A stretch of DNA of 7,180 bases, from assembly GCA_903858975.1 (NCBI GenBank), contig CAIOKW010000280.1, forward strand, positions 1 through 7,180. Reading direction: 5' to 3'. The position numbers were made by a program, and so were the translations under genes. Shown piece after piece: positions 1-4,857 of this stretch (within the stretch, counting starts at the first letter, position 1; every line of letters begins with the position of its first letter). Source of the DNA: Oligoflexia bacterium. Lineage in GTDB: Bacteria; Bdellovibrionota; UBA1018; CAIMNF01. The notes under the pieces are model-generated. The model was not told where the DNA came from. It did not search any database and saw only the letters and a list, made by a program, of their open reading frames with translations.

Positions 1-133
1 AGTGTTGCATTACTTTTTGCGCATTTCCTACCGTCGGTGCAATTGCAGGAACAGGCCCCTGCTCTACTACAGGCTCTAATGATAATTCGTCTGAAAAATT
101 CAATTCGTCCGTAAGGTCGTTTTGCTTGCTCAT
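1..133 (-). CDS. Unrecognised protein, N-terminal 44 codons only (runs off the left edge)
   Basis: The frame opens with ATG at 133-131 and stays open to the window edge, so only the first 44 residues are visible. A strong Shine-Dalgarno (GGAGGGG, 141-147) sits seven bases before the ATG, which supports a real start. The visible part begins MSKQNDLTDELNFSDEL and continues with EPVVEQGPVPAIAPTV. It is acidic, then Pro/Ala/Val-rich, with no signal peptide, lipobox or membrane segment, so a cytoplasmic protein with a flexible N-terminal tail is likely. It lies 89 bases downstream of the small lipoprotein gene on the same strand. No clear terminator lies between them, so it may be the last visible member of the rluB-UDG-lipoprotein transcript, or it may have its own promoter. 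I do not recognise the family and assign no function. Confidence 0.7.
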   Translation of the reverse strand, partial: MSKQNDLTDELNFSDELSLEPVVEQGPVPAIAPTVGNAQKVMQH

Positions 134-140
134 CGAATTG

Positions 141-147
141 CCCCTCC
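141..147 (-). promoter_or_regulatory. Strong ribosome binding site of the left-edge gene
   Basis: On the minus strand GGAGGGG precedes the ATG at 133-131 by seven bases. It is the best evidence that the truncated frame at the left edge is a real gene. The 89-base gap around it (134-222) otherwise holds only a weak GCCC/GGGC hairpin without a T run, and no promoter I would defend. Confidence 0.7.
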
Positions 148-222
148 TGGCGTTGTTACTAGCTCTTCGGGAGGTAGCGGCATTCACTGAATAGGAAATG
201 ATTGCCCTCTGGGGCTAAGAAT

Positions 223-693
223 CTATCGGTGGGCTTCAATGAGAACTGACGCAGGAAGTCGGCCCTGGCTTTCGCCCGCCTTTTCCACGGCTTTGGTTTC
301 CCGCACCGGCAAAGAAATCATATGCTCTGTATTTTCTTCAAGCGTAATGGCTTGCTTTGAACCGCAGCCATCCTTCCCCACCTGAACCATATAGGCACCT
401 GGGGGTGCAACCAAAGCAAAATGGCCACTTTGATCTGATTGGGATTCGACTTGGGTATTCGACCCCTCAAAGAGGCCCACTAATTTAATTTGATAATAAC
501 CCGCCGCACATCCCTCCGAGAGCTCAATGACTCCGGACAGTTTCGCTTGAATCGGCGTTGCCTTTTCGACTGAAGTCAACCCCCCCACGGACCCTGAATT
601 CCGTGAGAAAAACGGCAAGGAGCAGGAAACTGCCGTCAATGCGAGCAGAACCGTTATGGTGGTCGTGTTTTTTCGGATCTTAAAGGCCATCAC
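223..693 (-). CDS. Small lipoprotein with a carboxypeptidase-regulatory-like beta domain
   Basis: The 156-residue product has a basic N-terminus (KIRKN), a hydrophobic stretch at about 12-22 and a lipobox AVSC with Cys24, so it is probably lipidated. Ser25 at +2 fits outer-membrane sorting rather than inner-membrane retention. Residues about 48-130 look like a carboxypeptidase-regulatory-like or transthyretin-like beta sandwich: a gain-of-structure segment (KLSGVIEL), then SGHFALVAPPGAYMVQV, the usual 'G-x-F-x-L-x-x-P-G-x-Y' pattern of that fold. Cys62 and Cys110 could form a disulfide. The C-terminal tail is charged and probably flexible. The start is GTG at 693 or ATG at 690; ATG is the commoner codon, and neither has a good Shine-Dalgarno. 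It lies 36 bases after the uracil-DNA glycosylase stop and is probably co-transcribed. The fold class is moderately supported; the binding partner is unknown. Confidence 0.75.
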   Translation of the reverse strand: MMAFKIRKNTTTITVLLALTAVSCSLPFFSRNSGSVGGLTSVEKATPIQAKLSGVIELSEGCAAGYYQIKLVGLFEGSNTQVESQSDQSGHFALVAPPGAYMVQVGKDGCGSKQAITLEENTEHMISLPVRETKAVEKAGESQGRLPASVLIEAHR

Positions 694-729
694 GAACCCA
701 TCGGCATATTTTGACGATTCATTAAGGAC

Positions 730-1410
730 TTATTTGCCGTCCAATCGCTTTTTTAGGGTGGTAAAAATCTGATCGAACATGGGCTCGGTGAGAATCTTAG
801 TAAAAGTATTTTGCTGACTGGGATGATAGGAACACAGGATGAGGCGCCCATCCTTTAAGGGAACCTGAAGACCATGAATAAAACGAGGAATGGCGCGCCC
901 GGGTCTCACTTCTTCAGGAAGCACTCGCCAAAGGCCCTTCAGTGCGATTTGCCCGAGCACTAAGAAAACGCGCACCTCCTTGAGTTCTGAAATTTCTTCT
1001 TTTAAGTACTGGCTACAAGACTGCATCTCTTCCAATGTGGGCTTATTCTCAGGAGGGGCACATCGAGCGATTGCAGTAATATATACCTTTTGGAGCTTAA
1101 GCCCATCATCCCAACTGAGACTCCTCTCCTGATTTGAGAACCCAGCTCGGTAGAGGGCGCGGTAGAGCCACAGGCCGGAATTATCTCCCGTAAACATTCG
1201 TCCTGTTCGGTTCGCCCCATGTGCCGCAGGAGCAAGCCCTATCACGAGCACTTGGGCTTTCGGATCACCAAAACCGGGAACCGGCTTTCCCCAGTAACTG
1301 TCGTCTTTGAACTCTCGCTTTTTAACTTTTGCAATCTGCTGACAGTGAATCCTGAGTCTCGGGCAGGACTCACAATGAACGATCTTTGACTCGAGCGCCT
1401 TGAGGCTCAT
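730..1410 (-). CDS. Uracil-DNA glycosylase, iron-sulphur type, family 5 (UDGb-like)
   Basis: This base-excision-repair enzyme cleaves uracil (and in characterised family-5 members some other deaminated or damaged pyrimidines and purines) from DNA. Four cysteines fit the Fe-S cluster of family 4/5 enzymes: Cys13 and Cys16 (CESCPR), Cys117, and Cys132 (C-x14-C). Motif 1 is GLAPA at 58-62, followed by HGANRTGRMFTGD. That is the family-5 form, without the acidic residue of GEAPG in family 4 or the Asp of family 1; Asp76 in FTGD is a candidate catalytic acid. Motif 2 is HPS at 196-198 followed by NT. The 226-residue length is normal. The ATG (1410-1408) overlaps the upstream TGA as ATGA, and a strong GAGGTGA Shine-Dalgarno (1418-1424) lies inside the end of the pseudouridine synthase gene, so translation is probably coupled. 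Family assignment is firm; exact substrate range is inferred. Confidence 0.93.
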   Translation of the reverse strand: MSLKALESKIVHCESCPRLRIHCQQIAKVKKREFKDDSYWGKPVPGFGDPKAQVLVIGLAPAAHGANRTGRMFTGDNSGLWLYRALYRAGFSNQERSLSWDDGLKLQKVYITAIARCAPPENKPTLEEMQSCSQYLKEEISELKEVRVFLVLGQIALKGLWRVLPEEVRPGRAIPRFIHGLQVPLKDGRLILCSYHPSQQNTFTKILTEPMFDQIFTTLKKRLDGK

Positions 1411-2087
1411 GGGAGCTTCACCTCACGACGCTCTCCTGGTTTAAGATCCCCCAGTTCAAACTCCCCCATTTGAATCCGCTTCAGTCTGACAACCGAAAAC
1501 TGAAGCGCACCAAACATGCGCCTCACGAAACGGTTACGCCCCTCACTCACGGTGACTCGAAAATGATTCTTACGATCGAGCTCTTCAATTTTTTCAAAGC
1601 GCCCGGGACCATCCGAAAGCTCCACCGAATCGCAGGCAATCTCTAAAAATCCTGGAACCCCTTTTCCTTCTACTTCGACCTCATAAACCTTAAGGACTCC
1701 GTAGCGTGGATGGGTTAAATTTAAGATTAAATCCCCATCATGCGTGAGCAGCAAGAGGCCTTCAGAATCAAAATCAAGCCTTCCCACAGGATTAAGTCCC
1801 GGATCATCTCTGAAATAATCCATGATCGTCGGGCGACCCTCGGGGTCACTCTTCGTCGTCATGACTCCGCGGGGCTTATGAAAGAGAAAGGTTCGCTTCA
1901 CTGCAGGCTTTGCTACTGGCACTCCATCGAGCGTTAATTGGTCCAGCTCCAGATCCAGCGTCCTACCGAGATCCGTGAATACTTCACCATTCAGCGCAAC
2001 TCGACCGGCCGAAATGGCCTCTTCGGCCTTTCTTCGACTCATGAGCCCTGCGCCTGCAATAATTTTTTGTGCTCGTTCTTTTGCCAT
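1407..2087 (-). CDS. rluB: rRNA pseudouridine synthase, RsuA/RluB/RluE/RluF family
   Basis: The enzyme isomerises a specific uridine of ribosomal RNA to pseudouridine. Residues about 3-50 form an S4 RNA-binding domain (KIIAGAGLMSRRKAEEAI, then GRVALNG). The catalytic domain follows, with the signature NPVGRLDFDSEGLLLLTHDG: Asp105 in GRLD is the catalytic aspartate. HPRYGVLKVYEVEVEG and the C-terminal GRNRFVRRM at 183-191 are also typical. The 226-residue length is like RsuA and shorter than E. coli RluB, which carries a longer tail. The sequence pattern (VGRLDFDSEGLLLLT, HPRY, LKVYEV) favours RluB, hence 23S rRNA helix 89-90, but RsuA or another paralogue cannot be excluded. It heads the leftward operon, overlaps the uracil-DNA glycosylase by four bases, and starts at the ATG at 2087 behind an unusual GGTGATC Shine-Dalgarno. 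Family is certain; the gene symbol is tentative. Confidence 0.92.
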   Translation of the reverse strand: MAKERAQKIIAGAGLMSRRKAEEAISAGRVALNGEVFTDLGRTLDLELDQLTLDGVPVAKPAVKRTFLFHKPRGVMTTKSDPEGRPTIMDYFRDDPGLNPVGRLDFDSEGLLLLTHDGDLILNLTHPRYGVLKVYEVEVEGKGVPGFLEIACDSVELSDGPGRFEKIEELDRKNHFRVTVSEGRNRFVRRMFGALQFSVVRLKRIQMGEFELGDLKPGERREVKLP

Positions 2088-2091
2088 TGCC

Positions 2092-2098
2092 GATCACC
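2092..2098 (-). promoter_or_regulatory. Unusual ribosome binding site of the pseudouridine synthase gene (GGTGATC)
   Basis: There is no purine-rich GGAGG before the ATG at 2087. Instead GGTGATC is found four bases upstream on the minus strand. This matches the 3' part of the extended anti-Shine-Dalgarno complement (AAGGAGGTGATC), so it can pair with 16S rRNA in a shifted register. The next in-frame ATG is Met16 within the S4 domain, so the 2087 start is still the right one. Confidence 0.45.
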
Positions 2099-2107
2099 CA
2101 AAGCTTG

Positions 2108-2123
2108 GCGCCACCCAGGGCGC
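2108..2123. repeat. Small GC-rich inverted repeat in the pseudouridine synthase leader
   Basis: GCGCC at 2108-2112 pairs with GGCGC at 2119-2123 around a six-base ACCCAG loop. It lies between the large terminator and the Shine-Dalgarno of the gene starting at 2087, partly overlapping the proposed -10 element. It might be a short leader hairpin or may have no function. Confidence 0.35.
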
Positions 2124-2148
2124 ATAACAAAAAGGGCCAGAATCTCAA
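2121..2148 (-). promoter_or_regulatory. Candidate promoter of the rluB-UDG operon, embedded in the terminator
   Basis: On the minus strand a -35-like TTGAGA (2148-2143) is followed, after 16 bases, by TATGCG (2126-2121). A TG lies one base before it, giving an extended -10 pattern (TGTTATGCG). The -35 falls in the loop and upper stem of the terminator at 2131-2168. This is the only promoter-like arrangement between the upstream terminator and the ATG at 2087, which makes it plausible, but the matches are only partial. Confidence 0.35.
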
Positions 2149-2168
2149 TTAGAGTCTGGCCCTTTTTT
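2131..2168. terminator. Bidirectional intrinsic terminator
   Basis: AAAGGGCCAGA (2131-2141) pairs perfectly over 11 bases with TCTGGCCCTTT (2155-2165). The stem continues as CTC/GAG (2144-2146 with 2152-2154) past a two-base AT bulge, and closes on an AATTA loop. The plus-strand transcript would end in a run of T (2163-2168). The minus-strand transcript would end in TTTTT-G-TT. It lies 19 bases after the stop of the small basic protein gene on the minus strand, so its main job is probably to end the peroxiredoxin transcript before rluB. Confidence 0.9.
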
Positions 2169-2186
2169 AATGATTTCTAATTCCGA

Positions 2187-2384
2187 TTATTTTTTAGCTT
2201 TTTTCTTACGGAATGCTGATTTCTTTTCAACAGCGCGTTTAGATTTGCCATCGAAAAGTTTTTTCGCGAATTCTTTGTCCGCTACAATTTTAGCATTACG
2301 CTTGTCACGTCCGAGTTTACGAAGAGTGCGGCGTCCGAGTTTTGCTTTTGGGGTCGTAGTAGTTGTTGTAGTTGTAGTTGGCAT
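2187..2384 (-). CDS. Small, very basic Lys/Arg-rich protein with a nine-threonine run
   Basis: The 65-residue product begins MP, then nine consecutive Thr (residues 3-11), then a Lys/Arg-rich body. By my count it has 17 Lys and 7 Arg against 5 acidic residues, so it is strongly positive and probably binds RNA, DNA or the ribosome. The body (GRRTLRKLGRDKRNAKIVADKE, in two parts) should be helical, and the C-terminus is a lysine tail (RKKKAKK). There is no signal peptide. Codons are of the highly expressed kind (CGT, AAA, GAA). An AAGGA Shine-Dalgarno (2393-2397) is eight bases upstream of the ATG. The gene sits only 15 bases after the peroxiredoxin stop and is followed by a strong terminator, so the two form an operon. 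The opposite strand is open too, but as a Val-rich mirror of the Thr codons. I do not recognise a named family; the nucleic-acid role is inferred from charge. Confidence 0.85.
   Translation of the reverse strand: MPTTTTTTTTTPKAKLGRRTLRKLGRDKRNAKIVADKEFAKKLFDGKSKRAVEKKSAFRKKKAKK
2352..2378 (-). repeat. ACN trinucleotide tract encoding nine threonines
   Basis: Nine consecutive ACN codons (mostly ACA and ACT, with one ACG and one ACC) encode Thr3-Thr11 of the small basic protein. Mixed synonymous codons suggest that selection has kept the threonines rather than recent slippage, although slippage in length is still possible. Confidence 0.85.
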
Positions 2385-2399
2385 TTTTTAGTTCCTTAT

Positions 2400-2927
2400 T
2401 TATTTCTTGGTTAAAGTTGCTTGGCCTGGCTTCCAGTTCACAGGACAAAGTTCGCCGGTTTGAAGGGCTTGAAGTGTGCGAAGGGTTTCTTCGACTGAGC
2501 GACCCACGCCGAGAGCATTAATGCTCATCGCTTGAAGTACGCCGTTTGGATCGATGATGAAAGTACCGCGAAGCGCGATACCTGCGTCTTCAATGAGAAC
2601 TCCGTAGTTGCGAGACACTGAATGATTCGTGTCAGCAAGAATCGGGAATTTCACTTCTGGAAGATCTTTTTCAAACCAAGCTTTGTGCGAGTGCTGGCTA
2701 TCAGTCGAAGCAGCGATGACTTGGCAGTTTGATTCTAAAAACTGTTTCTCAAGTTGAGCAAAACCACGAATCTCTGTAGGGCACACGAAGGTGAAATCGA
2801 GTGGATAGAAAAACAAGCAAACCCATTTCCCTTTGTAATCTTTCAAAGACACATCTTTAAACTGTCCTGCAACATACGCCGGAGCTTTGAAATCGGGTGC
2901 CGCTTGTCCTACTTTTAAATTCCACAT
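2400..2927 (-). CDS. 2-Cys peroxiredoxin (AhpC/Prx1 type)
   Basis: This thiol peroxidase reduces hydrogen peroxide and organic peroxides in the cytoplasm. The thioredoxin-like fold has the active-site pattern P42-x3-T46-x2-C49 (FTFVCPTE), with Cys49 as the peroxidatic cysteine and Arg120 as the conserved active-site arginine. The resolving Cys161 is in GELCPVNWKPG, as in typical 2-Cys enzymes working as head-to-tail dimers. At 175 residues it ends soon after and lacks the C-terminal YF tail of overoxidation-sensitive eukaryotic enzymes, so it should be robust to high peroxide. The extra Cys37 and Cys68 are not conserved catalytic positions. An AAAGGA Shine-Dalgarno (2937-2942) supports the ATG at 2927. 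It leads a two-gene operon with the small basic protein and is divergent from the PAP2 gene. No AhpF/AhpD partner is visible, so the electron donor is probably a thioredoxin-type system elsewhere. Codons look highly expressed. Confidence 0.95.
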   Translation of the reverse strand: MWNLKVGQAAPDFKAPAYVAGQFKDVSLKDYKGKWVCLFFYPLDFTFVCPTEIRGFAQLEKQFLESNCQVIAASTDSQHSHKAWFEKDLPEVKFPILADTNHSVSRNYGVLIEDAGIALRGTFIIDPNGVLQAMSINALGVGRSVEETLRTLQALQTGELCPVNWKPGQATLTKK

Positions 2928-2970
2928 GATGGAGATTCCTTTCTGATTCTACTCACTTTTAATTTCATTT

Positions 2971-2999
2971 ACCTTAATAGCAGAGGTAAACTCTGACAA
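2971..2999 (-). promoter_or_regulatory. Candidate promoter of the peroxiredoxin operon
   Basis: On the minus strand TTGTCA (2999-2994, five of six to consensus) is followed after 17 bases by TAAGGT (2976-2971). An alternative -10, TATTAA (2979-2974), would leave only 14 bases. The leader would be about 35-40 bases, with the Shine-Dalgarno at 2937-2942. The -35 is good; the -10 is only fair. Confidence 0.4.
2981..2995. promoter_or_regulatory. Inverted repeat CAGAG-N5-CTCTG, candidate operator between divergent genes
   Basis: CAGAG (2981-2985) and CTCTG (2991-2995) form perfect five-base arms around GTAAA. A second, overlapping inverted repeat, TTTACC (2968-2973) and GGTAAA (2985-2990), shares bases with it. 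Both fall in the 77-base gap between the peroxiredoxin and PAP2 starts, in and next to the spacer of the proposed peroxiredoxin promoter. That is where a repressor or LysR-type regulator could act. It does not match the OxyR or PerR/Fur consensus that I know. Short arms make chance a real alternative. Confidence 0.35.
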
Positions 3000-3004
3000 G
3001 AGAA

Positions 3005-3679
3005 ATGCCAAAACCCCTCAGTATTCGAGCACAAATATATCTGATCTTGATCCCTGCCCTCCTCTATTTGGGCCTTTTTCTGGCGCGTCCACTCTGGATT
3101 CACCCCTGGTGCGCAGTCAACCCAAGCCCCTGTACCCCAGATAGCGTGAACGGATTTGATCAAATTTCGCTTCATTACAACTCGATGACCGCTGATTTCA
3201 TTTCAAATCTGCTGCAAAACAGTATCGGCGTCTTTGCATTCATCTTCCCTTGGATCTTCCTCAGGGGAGATGCCCAGCGATCCATTCGGCTCAATCTCAC
3301 ACTCCTCATGGCTACTGCATGGAATGGGGCCTTCGTTGAGCTCGTTCGAGCCCTGGTGCAACGCCCTCGCCCCCTCGTTTTCAATAGTCCCTTGGGTGAT
3401 GGGGCTAATATCAATCAATACACTTCATTTTACTCAGGCCATACCAGCTTCGTTGCGCTCGCTCTTTGCAGTACGCTCATGTTTTCAATTACTTACGCAA
3501 AAGAGAGGACCAAATCTGCGTTCCTTCTCCTGTTTGCTTTTGTCTCCCTCAGTTTCCTCACGGGAGCCCTTCGGGTGATGGGGGGAAGGCATTTCCCGAG
3601 CGATACCCTCGCAGGCTTTCTTTTTGGAACTGTGATCGCCTACTCCATCTCTAAATCTGTAATGCGCCGCATTAAATGA
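3005..3679 (+). CDS. PAP2-family membrane phosphatase
   Basis: This 224-residue integral membrane protein carries the three PAP2 (type 2 phosphatidic acid phosphatase) motifs. Motif 1 is R115-x6-R122-P123, with Arg where Lys is usual. Motif 2 is YSGH at 143-146, with His146 as the general acid and Tyr in place of the usual Pro. Motif 3 is R190-x5-H196-x3-D200, with His196 as the nucleophile. Six hydrophobic helices lie at about 10-28, 66-85, 97-114, 147-163, 172-188 and 201-217. The positive loops RGDAQRSIR, YAKERTK and the C-terminal RRIK put both ends in the cytoplasm and all three motifs on the periplasmic side. Cys36 and Cys43 in the first periplasmic loop could pair. Likely substrates are undecaprenyl pyrophosphate, phosphatidic acid/PGP or lipid A phosphate; the sequence does not say which. 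It is divergent from peroxiredoxin and has only a weak ribosome site (AAGAG). Confidence 0.9.
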   Translation: MPKPLSIRAQIYLILIPALLYLGLFLARPLWIHPWCAVNPSPCTPDSVNGFDQISLHYNSMTADFISNLLQNSIGVFAFIFPWIFLRGDAQRSIRLNLTLLMATAWNGAFVELVRALVQRPRPLVFNSPLGDGANINQYTSFYSGHTSFVALALCSTLMFSITYAKERTKSAFLLLFAFVSLSFLTGALRVMGGRHFPSDTLAGFLFGTVIAYSISKSVMRRIK

Positions 3680-3708
3680 TTGACAGATCAGTTCTGAAAT
3701 TATAACAC
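3680..3708 (+). promoter_or_regulatory. Promoter of the secreted 379-residue protein gene
   Basis: A perfect -35 TTGACA (3680-3685) begins on the base after the PAP2 stop codon. Two -10 choices exist: TATAAC at 3701-3706 (five of six, spacing 15) or TAACAC at 3703-3708 (spacing 17). Either would start transcription within about five bases of the ATG at 3718. There is no Shine-Dalgarno (ACACAGTGCGTCT precedes the ATG), so the message may be leaderless or nearly so. Confidence 0.6.
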
Positions 3709-3717
3709 AGTGCGTCT

Positions 3718-4857
3718 ATGAACACACTTTCACGCTTCATCGGGCTCACCCTTTCCCTCACTCTCGCCAACACCTTTGCCAACGCACAACAAGGCGAGCC
3801 CAATCTCCACTCCCCCCAAGAGCATGAAGTTGATACCGCCCACGATCGAGGCGAGAATGATCCTTCTCGGGGTCACCGCTACAAACTAAAAACCCCCATC
3901 AATCAAACCACGCTCATTTTCACGGGCGTGAACTCCCACATCAATGCAAATATCGACAACTCACTTAGCCACGCTCTCTTTGATTACAATTATGTTAGCT
4001 CGAGCGATCTCTTGAAAGACCCCGAATACACCAAGCTTTATAAAATCCATTCTCACCGTTACACTCCGCAACTGGAATACGGTCCCACCACCGTAAACTC
4101 GGACCATGAATATGAGGGCATCAGCGATCGTAAATACGGCTACTGCTGGGGCTACTCAACAATGGTTCGCTATTTTACGGTGCTCGGATTTTTTGATCCC
4201 AAACTCCCGCGCCTTTCAAACATTGAATTTTATAAGAACAAAATCGATCAAATCTTAGCGGGAGAAGCGACGGTTATTCCCGGGTACGCGAACCTTCGCG
4301 AGTTCACTTTAGATCCACAAATTGAAATGTATTTAAAGTTAAACGCAATGGAGCTTTGGCGCTCTCGCGCGGTGAGCACCTCCTCACTCAATATCTTCAG
4401 AAAAGCAACCGACTCTCTCAACTACAGTGAAGTCGACACGCTTCTCAGTAAACTTGAAAAGAAAATTGCTCGCGGTGAATTGCCAAAAATACTTTTCTCT
4501 TCTTTGATTCCTGCAGAAAAAGTATTGGGCTTAAACACCGATATTCATGTGGTGCTTGCCTATAAAGTTGAACGACTCTCTAAGGGTCGCGCACGCATTC
4601 ACCTCTGGGATATTAACTTCTACACCGAAACCCTGATGCGTGAACCGAAGTACCTCGAAATTACAGAGCAACATGGTATTCGATACGAGCCCTGGTATGA
4701 ACCTACAAAAACCTATGCCGAAGGCAGCGCTCTGGTGTCACGGGTCACTCTCGCGCCCGAAGACAGCGCTGAAAACATGCAAATGCTGAAGAGCTTAAAA
4801 AGCTTTTGCGAAAACCGCACTACATTGAAGTATTGCGTAGAGAATTCTAGAAACTAA
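3718..4857 (+). CDS. Secreted protein, putative papain-like cysteine peptidase
   Basis: The 379-residue product has a Sec signal peptide (hydrophobic core about 7-19, likely cleavage after ANA at 21-23), so it acts in the periplasm or outside the cell. After a charged, His/Asp/Glu-rich linker (about 24-55), the notable segment is YGYCWGYSTMVRYF: Cys143 followed by Trp144-Gly145 at the head of a hydrophobic helix, as at the nucleophile of papain-like enzymes (C-W-x-F/Y-S). Further on come His277 in DIHVVLAYKVE and Asp298 in IHLWDIN, the order and spacing of a Cys-His-Asp triad (H, two beta strands, then D/N). Cys364 and Cys373 could form a C-terminal disulfide. I do not recognise a specific family, and peptidase activity is an inference from these motifs; a structural or inhibitory homologue is possible. 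It follows PAP2 by 38 bases but appears to have its own promoter and no Shine-Dalgarno. Its stop abuts the convergent cysE stop. Confidence 0.75.
   Translation: MNTLSRFIGLTLSLTLANTFANAQQGEPNLHSPQEHEVDTAHDRGENDPSRGHRYKLKTPINQTTLIFTGVNSHINANIDNSLSHALFDYNYVSSSDLLKDPEYTKLYKIHSHRYTPQLEYGPTTVNSDHEYEGISDRKYGYCWGYSTMVRYFTVLGFFDPKLPRLSNIEFYKNKIDQILAGEATVIPGYANLREFTLDPQIEMYLKLNAMELWRSRAVSTSSLNIFRKATDSLNYSEVDTLLSKLEKKIARGELPKILFSSLIPAEKVLGLNTDIHVVLAYKVERLSKGRARIHLWDINFYTETLMREPKYLEITEQHGIRYEPWYEPTKTYAEGSALVSRVTLAPEDSAENMQMLKSLKSFCENRTTLKYCVENSRN

Noticed and set aside
190..222. GCCC-CAGA-GGGC hairpin after the small lipoprotein gene, considered as a terminator
   Set aside because: The stem is only four base pairs and no T run follows on either strand.
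661..730. Ten-codon reading frame (MNRQNMPMGS) just upstream of the small lipoprotein, its TGA overlapping the ATG at 690
   Set aside because: It has no ribosome site and lies in a 36-base gap. It could be a coupling leader peptide, but nothing beyond the overlap supports it.
1938..2180. Plus-strand open frame of 80 codons across the rluB start and terminator
   Set aside because: It lies antisense to the S4 domain coding region and runs through the terminator hairpin. Composition is unlike a real protein (scattered Cys and Arg), and no ribosome site is seen.
2170..2391. Plus-strand open frame of 73 codons opposite the small basic protein, ending in a valine run
   Set aside because: The valine run is the mirror of the ACN threonine codons, there is no ribosome site, and it starts inside the terminator. 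The minus-strand frame has a good Shine-Dalgarno and biased codons.
3234..3578. Plus-strand 114-codon frame within the PAP2 gene
   Set aside because: It is an out-of-frame shadow of PAP2, whose frame carries three catalytic motifs and six membrane helices.
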